Source: Niastella yeongjuensis (GTDB lineage: Bacteria > Bacteroidota > Bacteroidia > Chitinophagales > Chitinophagaceae). From it: a DNA stretch of 54,278 nt. The notes below the pieces were generated by a model. That model saw only the letters and a program-made list of their open reading frames with translations, did not search any database and was not told the origin of the DNA. A program made the translations under genes and the position numbers. Position 1 is the stretch's first letter; every line of letters begins with the position of its first letter. Positions 7,818 to 16,136 of the stretch are shown here, one piece after another. The stretch spans positions 1-54,278 of the forward strand of contig NZ_FOCZ01000025.1 in the NCBI RefSeq assembly GCF_900110245.1. Direction: 5' to 3'.

Positions 7818-10217
7818 ATGTTAAAAAACTACTTCATAACTGCCTGGCGGAACTTAAGAAGATATTCCATCTTTTCTTTTATTAATATCTCAGGACTGGC
7901 GCTGAGTTTTGCAGCTGTTTGGCTGATCGCGCTTTTTGTGGCGCATGAAGTGAGCTACGACCGGTACCATGAAAATTCCGGCCGCATCTACCGGATCGTG
8001 TCACACGGAAAATGGGGCACTGAAAAATTCGACATCACCGGCACCTCGGGGTTGACCGCAGCCGCCATGAAAAAAGATTTTCCCGAAGTGGAAGACGCTG
8101 TTCGCATATACGCCGAAGGCGGCGGTATTCTTTCATACGAGGATAAAACAATAAAAGAAGGTAATATCTATTTATCAGATCCTTCTTTCTTTACCACTTT
8201 TACCTGGCACTTCCTGGCAGGCAGTGCAACTGCTTTGGAAAAGCCCAACAGTATTGTATTAACCAGGTCCCTGGCTGCCAAAATGTTTCCCGATCCTACA
8301 TCGGCACTCAATAAAATGGTAAAACTGGATAAAGACCTGCTTACAGTTACCGGGGTTATCGATGATGTACCAGATAACTCTCATCTTACATTTCAGGCTA
8401 TACGGCCCATCCCTCCCGGCTTTAAAGCCGACTGGAATGTGCTGGAAGCCTACACCTATATTCTGTTAAAGAAAAATGCAGCCGTCGACCGGCTTCGCGC
8501 CAAGATGCCGGCCTTTGTGATAAAATATCTTTCCACCAATGCAGCAAGTATTCAATACACACTGGAACTGCAACCCTTAACTTCCATCCATTTACAATCG
8601 CACCTGGCATACGAATTAAGCGACAATCACGACATCAAATACACTTACGTGATCTCGATCGTAGGTTTGCTGGTATTGCTTATTGCCCTCATCAATTATA
8701 TCAATATCACCACTGCCCGGGCTACCGTTCGATTGCGGGAGGTGGCCGTTAGAAAGATAATCGGTTCAGACGGAAAAAACCTGATTGGACTTTTTTTAAC
8801 CGAATCGTTCATAACCATACTTTGTTCCGCCGCCATCAGCCTGTTGCTGGTAATAGTAACCATGCCTTTGTTCAATTATGTTACCGGCAAACAATTATCC
8901 ATCTGGCAATTCGGGATTCCCCAAACACTGCTGTGCATATTCGCCTTTTGTTTTGTTACCGGCTTCATTGGAGGCTGGTATCCGGCTTTTTTCCTGTCGA
9001 GGTTCAAAACTATTCCGGCATTGAAAAACCAGCTGGGTGATGTAAAAGGACAAACCATCTTCCGGAAAAGCCTGGTGCTTTTTCAGTTTGCCATAACCGT
9101 AGTGATGATCACTACCTCACTCATCATTTATTTGCAGTTGAATTTTATGAAGAGTTCCGATCTCGGGTTCAACAAAAAGCAACTGCTCACCTTTCACCTC
9201 GATTCAAGGTCTGCCCGTAAACAGGCAGATGCGCTTCGCGCTGCCTTATTACAAAATCCCATGGTGAAGTCTGTAGCCACAGCAAGCAATCCCATCGGGA
9301 ATAATAACATCGGCATGACTGACTACAGCATAGAAAAGGATGGGGTGTTTGATAACCATAGCAACCTGGCCTACTATATAACTATTGATCCAGATTTTAT
9401 TCCAGCCATGCAGATCAAATTACTGGAAGGACGTAACTACTCGAAAGATATCGCATCTGACAGCAACAGTGTAATAGTGAATGAAGCATTTGTAAAAAAG
9501 CAGGGCTGGGCATCGGCCATGGGTAAAAGAATTTCAAGAGGTACTACTACTAAAAGCAGGGACACCACCAACAAAACCATTGCGGCCCCAATTATCGGTG
9601 TGGTAAAAGATTTTCATATATATTCCCTGCAGCATCAGATTGGCCCCATGATCATGGAACTTCCCCGTGAATCGGCCGACCGGGATAATATCTACGCAAG
9701 AATTGATGACCGCAATCAAGGGCAAACCATAGAATATATTGAGAATACCTTTAGAAAATTCGATGCGGCTTCTCCGTTTGAATATAATTTCCTCGATCAG
9801 AATTTTGCCGCCCAATACGATGCGGAACAAAAGCAGGGAAAGGTATTGCTGGGGTTCACTATTCTCACTATAGTGATCTCGTGTTTGGGTTTATTTGGCC
9901 TCATCACTTTTACGGTTGGAAAAAGAGTAAAAGAAATTGGCATTCGTAAAGTGCTGGGAGCAAGTGTTCAAAACACGGTACTGCTGTTAACCAAAAGTTT
10001 GTTACAGGTGGTGATCATTTCCCTGATGCTGGCAGTGCCTGTGTCCTGGTTGATCTCGAATAAATGGCTGGAAGATTTTGCCTACCGCATCCCATTGCAA
10101 TGGTGGATGTTTGCCCTGGCCGGGATCATTTCATTGATCATAGCTTTTGCTACGTTAAGTGTACAGGCTATAAAAGCCGCACTGGCCAATCCTGCGCAAA
10201 GTTTGAGAACGGAATAA
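7818..10217 (+). CDS. MacB/FtsX-type ABC transporter permease
   Basis: This 799-residue inner-membrane protein has the MacB_PCD plus two FtsX-domain layout. TM1 is near residues 20-42 (INISGLALSFAAVWLIALFV), followed by a large extracytoplasmic domain. A three-to-four-helix FtsX block lies near 270-420 and contains VRLREVAVRKIIGSDG. A second extracytoplasmic domain follows, then a final FtsX block from about residue 665 containing VKEIGIRKVLGAS. The two REVAVRK/KEIGIRK signatures are the cytoplasmic coupling loops typical of the family. In Bacteroidota these long permeases are usually annotated as antimicrobial-peptide or lipoprotein exporters. No ATPase gene is adjacent, so the partner must lie elsewhere. 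The ATG at 7818 is preferred because the conserved N-terminus LKNYFITAWRNL begins there; an upstream TTG at 7749 adds 23 atypical residues. Confidence 0.92.
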   Translation: MLKNYFITAWRNLRRYSIFSFINISGLALSFAAVWLIALFVAHEVSYDRYHENSGRIYRIVSHGKWGTEKFDITGTSGLTAAAMKKDFPEVEDAVRIYAEGGGILSYEDKTIKEGNIYLSDPSFFTTFTWHFLAGSATALEKPNSIVLTRSLAAKMFPDPTSALNKMVKLDKDLLTVTGVIDDVPDNSHLTFQAIRPIPPGFKADWNVLEAYTYILLKKNAAVDRLRAKMPAFVIKYLSTNAASIQYTLELQPLTSIHLQSHLAYELSDNHDIKYTYVISIVGLLVLLIALINYINITTARATVRLREVAVRKIIGSDGKNLIGLFLTESFITILCSAAISLLLVIVTMPLFNYVTGKQLSIWQFGIPQTLLCIFAFCFVTGFIGGWYPAFFLSRFKTIPALKNQLGDVKGQTIFRKSLVLFQFAITVVMITTSLIIYLQLNFMKSSDLGFNKKQLLTFHLDSRSARKQADALRAALLQNPMVKSVATASNPIGNNNIGMTDYSIEKDGVFDNHSNLAYYITIDPDFIPAMQIKLLEGRNYSKDIASDSNSVIVNEAFVKKQGWASAMGKRISRGTTTKSRDTTNKTIAAPIIGVVKDFHIYSLQHQIGPMIMELPRESADRDNIYARIDDRNQGQTIEYIENTFRKFDAASPFEYNFLDQNFAAQYDAEQKQGKVLLGFTILTIVISCLGLFGLITFTVGKRVKEIGIRKVLGASVQNTVLLLTKSLLQVVIISLMLAVPVSWLISNKWLEDFAYRIPLQWWMFALAGIISLIIAFATLSVQAIKAALANPAQSLRTE

Positions 10218-10285
10218 AAAACAGAAATGACACAATAGGGTTTGAGCATTTGACAAATGTCTAATTCTTCTAAAATTGTAGTATC

Positions 10286-10324
10286 TGAGCGAATCAGGCA
10301 CCATGTTTGTGCTTGATTCGCTCA
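10286..10324 (+). terminator. Hairpin downstream of the permease gene
   Basis: The arms TGAGCGAATCAGGCAC and GTGCTTGATTCGCTCA form a 15-16 bp stem with one mismatch and a 7-base loop, followed by AATACTTTTTG. It is probably the permease terminator, although it lies 69 bp after the stop codon and the T-run is short. Confidence 0.6.
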
Positions 10325-10593
10325 AATACTTTTTGAAAACCAAAATATCCTTATGATGAACAGTCTTAGAAGAATCTCCAAAGATGTCATCAGCATCTTT
10401 ACATCCGTGCTAAATACAGGAAAACTAACAATTCGTACTATCGCTCCAAAAGGCGCGCTGACATGCAGTTCCGCGCGGCCAGTAATAATCTCAACCATAC
10501 AGTTTGGAAGAACAGCCACCGTTAGGAATAGCGACATGGTTTCATTAACTGTGTTTCATGATTCACTTCAAATCATCGGTATGGCTTAGCGAT

Positions 10594-10629
10594 TATTTAC
10601 AATTCAGTTAAAGTGAATATTTGTAAATA
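10594..10629. repeat. Inverted repeat TATTTACAA/TTGTAAATA
   Basis: Perfect 9-base arms are separated by 18 bases. It could be an operator or an AT-rich hairpin; no family assignment was possible. Confidence 0.5.
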
Positions 10630-10688
10630 AGTAAATACCAGTTAAATGGGATTTACTACACTGTGATACCCACCAAATGCAGGTCTGG

Positions 10689-10726
10689 ACACAACAAACC
10701 AGCGCTGTATAACAGTATTGTTGTGT
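10689..10726. repeat. Inverted repeat ACACAACAA/TTGTTGTGT
   Basis: Perfect 9-base arms flank a 20-base spacer that itself contains CTGT and ACAG around ATA. On RNA this would be a stem with an internal small stem. Confidence 0.5.
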
Positions 10727-10764
10727 GATATAATCATCAGTACGCTATGAAATCTGAGCCTTGG

Positions 10765-10784
10765 CTTTCCGGGGCACCGGAAAG
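10765..10784 (+). repeat. GC-rich hairpin CTTTCCGG-GGCA-CCGGAAAG
   Basis: A perfect 8-bp stem with a tetraloop lies 160 bases before the lyase start codon. No T-run follows, so it is not a standard terminator. A leader structure is possible. Confidence 0.55.
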
Positions 10785-10944
10785 TAGATAGAAAGATCAA
10801 AACAATTACCTGTCCCGATGCGGCAATCTGTTAACACATTACAGTCTTTTTTAAAAAGCAACTGTAACGTGAAAGGGAAGTTCTATGCATTAACAAAGTA
10901 AACCGACAATAAAAACCTTTTTAAAATCTGAAAAATAACCTACA

Positions 10945-12198
10945 ATGAAAAAATCAGGGTTCAAAAGAGACAATTTATTTCGTAGCAATAAGCGCGTACT
11001 ATCCGTTACCCTTATGCTTACTACCTTGGCTGCCTGTCAAAAGAATTTAACTGACCCCATAGAACCCCTTATAGATGATGGTTCTGCAAGTACCGAAATG
11101 GTGTCAACAAAATCAATACTCGGATTAGGAAGTTTGATCTGGCAGGAAACTTCAGACGGAAGCAGTTTTTTAAATACCCTTTGTAGTAAACAGACTGCCA
11201 CAAGTTATGGCATGGCGGCCTCAACAAATCAGGCCTTTAATGGAACAAGATCAGCTCGTTTTGAATTGAGGGCTACCGATCCGGAAACCAAGGGAGGTAC
11301 AAGGACCGAGATATCTTTCCCAACACCTTTAACCAATAATTTCTGGTATTCCTATGCGTTGTATATGCCCAGCGCGCAGTACAAAGATGAAAAATATGAT
11401 GAAGTTATCAGCCAATGGCATGGTGGTGGTGGCATTACCCCGGCCATTGCTTTGCGTGTACAGTTAGGGCATATTTACATGCGAACACTTGACGGCGCCA
11501 AAACAGATCTTGGTGTAGTTGAAAAAGACAAATGGCATACTTATGTATATCATATTATCCACTCATCAGGTTCTGATGGCCTGATCGAAGTTTGGAAAGA
11601 TGGCCAAAAGATTGTAACACGCAGGGGTGCAAACATGTATGCGCTTACCGGTGACTTCCACCTTCCTAACTGGAAAATGGGTATTTACAAATCGGACTGG
11701 AATGGCACAAAAACTACAACTACCACGCTGAGAGTATTGTATTTCGATGATATTAAATACGGCAGTGCATTAGCTTCCCTTACCGATATGTTGCCCGTTG
11801 GCGGCAGTGGTTCCTCATCCTCAAACGAACAACCACCAGCACCCATTAGCGTTACGTCATTGGTACTGGTAAATGCAGATACAGAAAAGGATGTACTAAC
11901 TATTTCAAGCGGTTCAACAATCAGCCTGAGTGCTTTGAAACTGGCAAAAGCAAATATTCGTGCGGTTACATCCGGTACTATTACTAATGTAAAGTTTGAG
12001 TTAAGCGGAACACAAAGTAAAACCTATACTGATGTTGCAACACCTTATACACTGCACGGTGATGATAGAAATGGTAATTACTGGTATGGCAACTGGAACC
12101 CACCTGCGCCTGGCACTTATACATTGAAAGCAACTCCTTATGATTCAAAAGGTATAGCCGGTACTTCAAAGACCATCAGCTTTACGTTTTCAAAATAG
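10945..12198 (+). CDS. Secreted polysaccharide lyase (heparinase I-like/PL20-like fold) with C-terminal Ig-like domain
   Basis: This 417-residue lipoprotein has a signal peptide with lipobox LAAC (C31). Residues about 60-275 form a concanavalin-like jelly roll of the PF14099 polysaccharide lyase type. The motif series RTEI (120-123), SQWHG (156-160) and KMGIYKS (244-250) parallels the RTE/QxH/KxGxY active-site series of alginate and glucuronan lyases. These enzymes cleave uronate-containing glycans by beta-elimination. A Gly/Ser linker (about 286-294) leads to an Ig/bacterial-Big-like domain (about 300-417) that may bind carbohydrate. The exact substrate cannot be told. It has its own terminator and no SusC/D neighbours, so it works outside a classical PUL. 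Confidence 0.85.
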   Translation: MKKSGFKRDNLFRSNKRVLSVTLMLTTLAACQKNLTDPIEPLIDDGSASTEMVSTKSILGLGSLIWQETSDGSSFLNTLCSKQTATSYGMAASTNQAFNGTRSARFELRATDPETKGGTRTEISFPTPLTNNFWYSYALYMPSAQYKDEKYDEVISQWHGGGGITPAIALRVQLGHIYMRTLDGAKTDLGVVEKDKWHTYVYHIIHSSGSDGLIEVWKDGQKIVTRRGANMYALTGDFHLPNWKMGIYKSDWNGTKTTTTTLRVLYFDDIKYGSALASLTDMLPVGGSGSSSSNEQPPAPISVTSLVLVNADTEKDVLTISSGSTISLSALKLAKANIRAVTSGTITNVKFELSGTQSKTYTDVATPYTLHGDDRNGNYWYGNWNPPAPGTYTLKATPYDSKGIAGTSKTISFTFSK

Positions 12199-12224
12199 CT
12201 TTAAGTAATTAATAAAGATGGGTT

Positions 12225-12265
12225 AAAAAAGGCTGCCCGATTTTGTATCGGGACAGCCTTTTTTA
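12225..12265. terminator. Bidirectional terminator between lyase and MerR genes
   Basis: AAAAAAGGCTG-CCCGAT pairs with ATCGGG-A-CAGCCTTTTTT. A-runs and T-runs on both sides serve the two convergent genes. Confidence 0.9.
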
Positions 12266-12269
12266 AAAT

Positions 12270-13034
12270 TTATTGCTGCGATTTAATATAATGATCAGTG
12301 GCCTCTTTTATAAAAAGCGCCAGCTCCATACTGGGCATTCCATTCACCGGGGTGTAGCGATTGTCAGCCACATACAGTTCCCCCAGCTTTCTAAAATATT
12401 CCAGTTTACCTAATTCTATCTTTCCTCCGGTTAGCCGAAGAATGATCTGGTATCGCCGGGCTATGCATGCCTGCACCTCCTTACTGGCCGGGTCGCCGGT
12501 CATGAGTGCTGCCAGCCGGCCGGTCAACTCGTTTAGTTCGCCTTTCATAGATTCCATTTCTTCCTTACTGAAACTGCGAAGTGTATCTTCCACTTCTATA
12601 ACCGTTTGTTTGCCCCATTTTGACATGGCCTCTGTTCTATAAGCCTCCATCTTTTCGCGCGGTATGCCTTCGTATAAATCTTCAACCTGTAACATAGTGT
12701 TGTTTTTTAGTGTTACCAATGTTTTTTCAATGGTACCAACCAATGTGTTTATTCTTTCCTTCCGGGCCAACAGCGCTTTTTTGTGATCTTCCAATGCCTG
12801 TATCAGATCAAATGCAGGATCATCGAGAATGGTCTGGATGTCTTTCAATGGAATATCAAGTTCACGATAAAAAAGGATCTGTTGTAAACGCAACAGTTCT
12901 TTTTCGCCGTAAAGCCGGTACCCGGCCGCAGTACGTACAGAAGGTTTTAGTAAGCCCATCTTGTCATACAGATGTAAGGTGCGCACACTTACACCCGCCA
13001 GCCGGGAGAGCTTCTTTACAGAATAGTTGTCCAT
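12270..13034 (-). CDS. MerR-family regulator with TipAS-type antibiotic-recognition domain
   Basis: This 254-residue regulator has residues 1-70 as a MerR winged HTH (VKKLSRLAGVSVRTLHLYD, followed by GYRLY). A coiled-coil dimerisation helix lies near 75-115. A C-terminal TipAS domain (about 130-250) contains the diagnostic W.K, ARRYQIILRLTGG and YRTEAMSKWG segments. TipAL proteins twist their promoter DNA and respond to thiopeptide or other hydrophobic ligands. The target is not visible: neither neighbour is co-directional, so autoregulation or a distant regulon is likely. The start codon at 13032-13034 gives the standard MerR N-terminus. Confidence 0.92.
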   Translation of the reverse strand: MDNYSVKKLSRLAGVSVRTLHLYDKMGLLKPSVRTAAGYRLYGEKELLRLQQILFYRELDIPLKDIQTILDDPAFDLIQALEDHKKALLARKERINTLVGTIEKTLVTLKNNTMLQVEDLYEGIPREKMEAYRTEAMSKWGKQTVIEVEDTLRSFSKEEMESMKGELNELTGRLAALMTGDPASKEVQACIARRYQIILRLTGGKIELGKLEYFRKLGELYVADNRYTPVNGMPSMELALFIKEATDHYIKSQQ

Positions 13035-13269
13035 CGTTTGGATTTATACCTCGCAACAAATGTAGGGTATGACGTAAGGTAAGAGTCAAGAAAAAAGAGC
13101 GATTTTTTTTGGGGAAACTGCCCACTTTAATCTCCCTTGTTAGATCAGGAATGGGATTGAGAAAACCACCATATAAATTGATTAACAATCAAATACGAAA
13201 CACCCGACACATTCCAACAACTATACTTCATTGAAAGACAGTCGTTTAATTGCCCTCTAAGGCATTTTC

Positions 13270-13342
13270 GTTCGGGATTTCTTCGAGTCTTCCCTGGGAG
13301 AATACCTGCTTTCCTTCGGTAAAACCAAAAGAAGTCCCGAAC
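13270..13342. repeat. Inverted repeat GTTCGGGATTTCTT / AAGAAGTCCCGAAC
   Basis: The 14-base arms have a single G-T pair and a 45-base spacer. On RNA the arms would form a complete 14-bp stem. They could be the ends of a lost small element or an RNA structure. Confidence 0.5.
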
Positions 13343-13440
13343 AAGTTAAGGTACAGACCGGGCGCAAACCCGAAGAAATAGGCAAGTTAAACAGCAGCAT
13401 TTTTATTCGAAAAAAACAAACAATTCGTAATGGGATATGT

Positions 13441-13448
13441 TATATTTG
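13441..13448 (+). promoter_or_regulatory. Promoter -7 element before the M48 peptidase gene
   Basis: TATATTTG matches TAnnTTTG exactly. The leader would be about 130 nt. No clean -33 TTG is seen. Confidence 0.35.
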
Positions 13449-13580
13449 TATATAACAGGCACAATCATGGTTAAACGATTTATTATACCACCAGACACGA
13501 TAAATCGGAATAAGGTTAAAGGATAGATAAGTAGCGCTTTAGGCAATTTTAAACGAATTCAATAACCTAACCATTTTCAC

Positions 13581-14480
13581 ATGAGCAAATATGTACAATT
13601 TTTTCTCTCAATAACTTATGCACTAATTACGGCTTCAGCATTGTATGTTCTTATATTCCTTCTGGGAAAAGGAAAACCTGAATTGCCAAGCTGGATCATT
13701 TACACAATGATTACCAGTTGGGTTATCATTTGCATTTCAGCTGTTTACTGGTTTACCGATATTAAACTTTTTTTTTACCAGGTAAGAAAACCTATCCTGG
13801 AAGAAGAACGGCGACTGGTTTCAGCCATGCATGAAGTACAAAAGAAAGCTAATGATAATAAAAACTACCGGCTTCGTGTTGAAGAAAATACTGGTTTGAA
13901 TGCTTATGCAACCGGTTATCATACCATTGTTGTATCGAAGGATTGCATAAAGCACCTGTCTCACGGAGAATTATGTGCATTACTGGCCCATGAAATGGGA
14001 CACCTGCGTACAAAAGATTGCACAGCTTTACTCGCTTATTATTTCGCCAAACAGCCACCTGGCTTTGTAGCCGGTATTCTAAGAAGAGGGTTAAAAGTTG
14101 CGGGGGGCAGTATTGCAGGCTTTGCCAGGCAAAGCCTTTTGGCGCTGTTGATAGCAGTAATTGTAACGCTGTTTATTCTTTCCAAATCAGCTATACTCTA
14201 TTACTTGTTAGCGGTCATTTGTTTTCTTCTCTTTCTATGGTTGCTTAATGCTGTATATTCTTTTTTATGGTTAATCAACTCACGATACACGGAATACCGC
14301 CAGGATGCATTTGCCCACAAATTGGGGTTCGGCCCACCACTTAAACAGTTGTTACGAAAATTCCTTGAAGAGAATTCAATTGCACGGGTTGACCAATTCT
14401 ATATTCTAACCCGTTCAACTCATCCCCTGATACATAATCGGATCAGAAGGCTAGAGAAATTGGAAGGCCTTAGAAAATAA
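13581..14480 (+). CDS. M48-family membrane metallopeptidase (HtpX-like)
   Basis: This 299-residue zinc peptidase has two N-terminal TM helices (about residues 8-28 and 38-58) and two more in the middle (about 186-206 and 208-230). The zinc site is HEMGH (137-141), with the third ligand probably E238 in the RYTEYRQDAFAHKLG helix. The STHPLIHNRI stretch (279-288) matches the conserved STHPPxxxRI of HtpX and Ste24. The layout resembles HtpX, which degrades misfolded membrane proteins with the catalytic face in the cytoplasm. The spacing is not identical to E. coli HtpX, so the gene symbol is withheld. It is monocistronic. Confidence 0.9.
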   Translation: MSKYVQFFLSITYALITASALYVLIFLLGKGKPELPSWIIYTMITSWVIICISAVYWFTDIKLFFYQVRKPILEEERRLVSAMHEVQKKANDNKNYRLRVEENTGLNAYATGYHTIVVSKDCIKHLSHGELCALLAHEMGHLRTKDCTALLAYYFAKQPPGFVAGILRRGLKVAGGSIAGFARQSLLALLIAVIVTLFILSKSAILYYLLAVICFLLFLWLLNAVYSFLWLINSRYTEYRQDAFAHKLGFGPPLKQLLRKFLEENSIARVDQFYILTRSTHPLIHNRIRRLEKLEGLRK

Positions 14481-14491
14481 AATCACCTACT

Positions 14492-14878
14492 TTATGATAC
14501 TGCCTCCCCCATCAAATGCTGAAATTGTTTTTTATTATCCTTAATACCCCCTTCGGCCATAGCCAGTAAGATCGGCCGCAGTTCGTCGGCAGCCGGTGTT
14601 AAACTGTAAATAGTAATGGGCGGTTTTTCCTGCTCCTCTTTTTTGGCTACAAGGTTGTCTTCTTTCAATTGCTTCAGGTGTTGCGCCAGCATTTTTTCCG
14701 TAATAGCAGGTATTAACTTCTTTAACTCGCTGTAGCGTTTGGGACCGCTCATGAGGTAGTACAAAATGGTGCATTTCCAATTCCCGCCAATCTTGTTCAT
14801 TACATAAGTAATGGGACAGGCCAGTTCTGAGATGCCTTTATTCTGATTACGGGTCGATTGTTCTTTAACTTTTGTCAT
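14492..14878 (-). CDS. HxlR-family transcriptional regulator
   Basis: This 128-residue winged-HTH protein has the HxlR signature: CPITYVMNKIGGNWKCTILYYLMSGPKRYSELKKLIPAITEKMLAQHLKQLKEDNLV, with the lone Cys that senses electrophiles or quinones in several relatives. The ATG at 14876-14878 gives the family-sized protein. A longer in-frame extension to 15142 would run antisense through the next gene and is rejected. It is divergent from the NAD(P)-binding oxidoreductase at 14955, a pairing commonly seen for HxlR/QorR-type control. Confidence 0.92.
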   Translation of the reverse strand: MTKVKEQSTRNQNKGISELACPITYVMNKIGGNWKCTILYYLMSGPKRYSELKKLIPAITEKMLAQHLKQLKEDNLVAKKEEQEKPPITIYSLTPAADELRPILLAMAEGGIKDNKKQFQHLMGEAVS

Positions 14879-14924
14879 GTTACTTACTTTGGCGTCAGTA
14901 CTTGTATGGATCTTTGCCCAAAGA

Positions 14925-14932
14925 TAGCTTTG
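14925..14932 (+). promoter_or_regulatory. Promoter -7 element of the NmrA-like gene
   Basis: TAGCTTTG matches TAnnTTTG, and a TTG lies 20 bases upstream. The start codon is 22 bases downstream. The preceding TTACTTAC...GTCAGTAC stretch (about 14880-14900) may hold the HxlR operator. Confidence 0.5.
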
Positions 14933-14954
14933 CATAAACAATAAATCAACTGGT

Positions 14955-15845
14955 ATGAAAATCACCATTACCGGTTCGCTGGGCAATATCAGCAAACCAT
15001 TGGCAGAGATCCTGATAAACAATGGACATGAAGTGACCATTATCAGCAGCGACCCCAAAAAGATCAACAATATTGAAGCACTTGGCGCCAAGGCAGCCAT
15101 AGGCTCGGTGTCGGATGTTGCTTTTTTAACAAACGCATTCAAAGGAGCAGATGTTATCTATACCATGGTTCCACCTAACTGGACTGTCAACAATTACCGG
15201 CAGTACATCCGGGAAACAGGGAACAACCTGCGGGAAGCCATTAAAGCATCAGGAGTGAAACGCGTTGTAAACTTAAGCAGTATTGGGGCACATTTAAGTG
15301 AAGGTACAGGCCCTATTGCAGGTATGCATGATGTAGAACAAACGTTGAACACGCTCGATGACGTTGCCATCAAACATTTGCGTGCCGGCTTTTTCTATAT
15401 CAACTTTTTCTTCGACATCGGCACCATCCGCCATATGGGTGTAATGGGTAATAACTATGCAGGCACCTCCACCATAGTGATGGTACACCCAAGGGATATT
15501 GCCGCAGCTGCCGCACAGGAATTGCAGGGCACCTTTGAAGGCAAAAGCTTTCGTTATGTAGTAAGCGAAGAACGCGAAGTGGCCGACATTGTAAAGGTGC
15601 TGGGAACTGCTATCGATAAACCCGATTTGTCCTGGGTACAATTTACCAATGAGCAAACCTATGGAGGCATGACGTCAGCCGGTATGTCACCAGCAATTGC
15701 CAGTGTGTATGTAGAGATGGGCACTGCCATTAACAGCGGCATTCTGTTCGAAGATTTCCATGCGCATAAACCAGATGTATGGGCAAGTATAAAACTCGAA
15801 GACTTTGCCCAGGAGTTTGCAGCGGTATATAATGCACAGCAATAA
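14955..15845 (+). CDS. NmrA-like NAD(P)-binding oxidoreductase
   Basis: This 296-residue atypical SDR has an N-terminal Rossmann motif written ITGSLGNISKPLAE, the NmrA/QorB layout. It continues with VIYTMVPPNW and GVKRVVNLSSIGAH and then a substrate domain. Members reduce quinones or act as redox sensors. The divergent HxlR regulator suggests induction by quinone or electrophile stress. No catalytic YxxxK is expected in this group. Confidence 0.88.
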   Translation: MKITITGSLGNISKPLAEILINNGHEVTIISSDPKKINNIEALGAKAAIGSVSDVAFLTNAFKGADVIYTMVPPNWTVNNYRQYIRETGNNLREAIKASGVKRVVNLSSIGAHLSEGTGPIAGMHDVEQTLNTLDDVAIKHLRAGFFYINFFFDIGTIRHMGVMGNNYAGTSTIVMVHPRDIAAAAAQELQGTFEGKSFRYVVSEEREVADIVKVLGTAIDKPDLSWVQFTNEQTYGGMTSAGMSPAIASVYVEMGTAINSGILFEDFHAHKPDVWASIKLEDFAQEFAAVYNAQQ

Positions 15846-15861
15846 CCCCTGTTAAAAAAAA

Positions 15862-15893
15862 TAGTCCCGCCTGAAAACCCACAGACGGGACTC
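15862..15893 (-). terminator. Hairpin after the NmrA-like gene, with T-run on the minus strand
   Basis: AGTCCCG...CGGGACT forms a stem. The A-run that precedes it gives a T-run only for minus-strand transcripts, although the flanking genes are both on the plus strand. On the plus strand it is an imperfect terminator. Confidence 0.5.
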
Positions 15894-16136
15894 TTCCATT
15901 AGAACCACTTATGCAAGTGAAAACTCTTTGTTAATTGTAAGTATTACTAAATTACTGTATTATAACAGTCCGATACACCGTTAAATCACCCTAAATGTGC
16001 TGATGTTAATCATATTTTTATTACTTTTACGCGCAAGGAAATGGTGTCTTCCTACTTAACCGTCCGCCTCTGGCGAGACTGATGGCGCCTACAAATACAT
16101 AATGGCTTACAAGGCCCTATAAAAACTATTTGTAGG

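Larger units (their letters stand above)
10325..10944. other. Long gene-poor region with several inverted repeats before the lyase gene
   Basis: No convincing gene was found. Short opposing ORFs around 10322-10589 have no recognisable content. The region carries at least three separate perfect inverted repeats: 10594-10629, 10689-10726 and 10765-10784. Together they could form a structured leader or operator zone for the polysaccharide lyase gene that starts at 10945. Confidence 0.5.
13258..13458 (+). pseudogene. Possible gene remnant of unknown family
   Basis: After the TAA at 13258-13260 the frame stays open for about 64 codons and reads GIFVRDFFESSLGEYLLSFG, then a basic stretch ending GKLNSSIFIRKKQ. 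The composition is protein-like, but there is no start codon and no family I recognise. It could also be chance. Confidence 0.25.
13035..13580. other. Gene-poor region with an inverted repeat and an orphan reading frame
   Basis: No intact gene is visible. The stretch contains an imperfect inverted repeat (13270-13342), an open frame without a start codon (13258-13458) and a promoter-like TATATTTG (13441-13448) that could serve the M48 peptidase gene. Confidence 0.5.

Noticed and set aside
10322..10589. Opposing ORFs of 71 and 78 codons
   Set aside because: No recognisable domain, opposing frames overlap each other, and the region is a leader with inverted repeats.
13035..13580. Riboswitch upstream of the M48 peptidase gene
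   Set aside because: The inverted repeat does not match any riboswitch class I know, and the M48 gene has no metabolite theme.
14879..15142. N-terminal extension of the HxlR gene
   Set aside because: The extra 88 residues run antisense through the NmrA-like gene and contain no HxlR sequence; the start at 14878 is family-sized.
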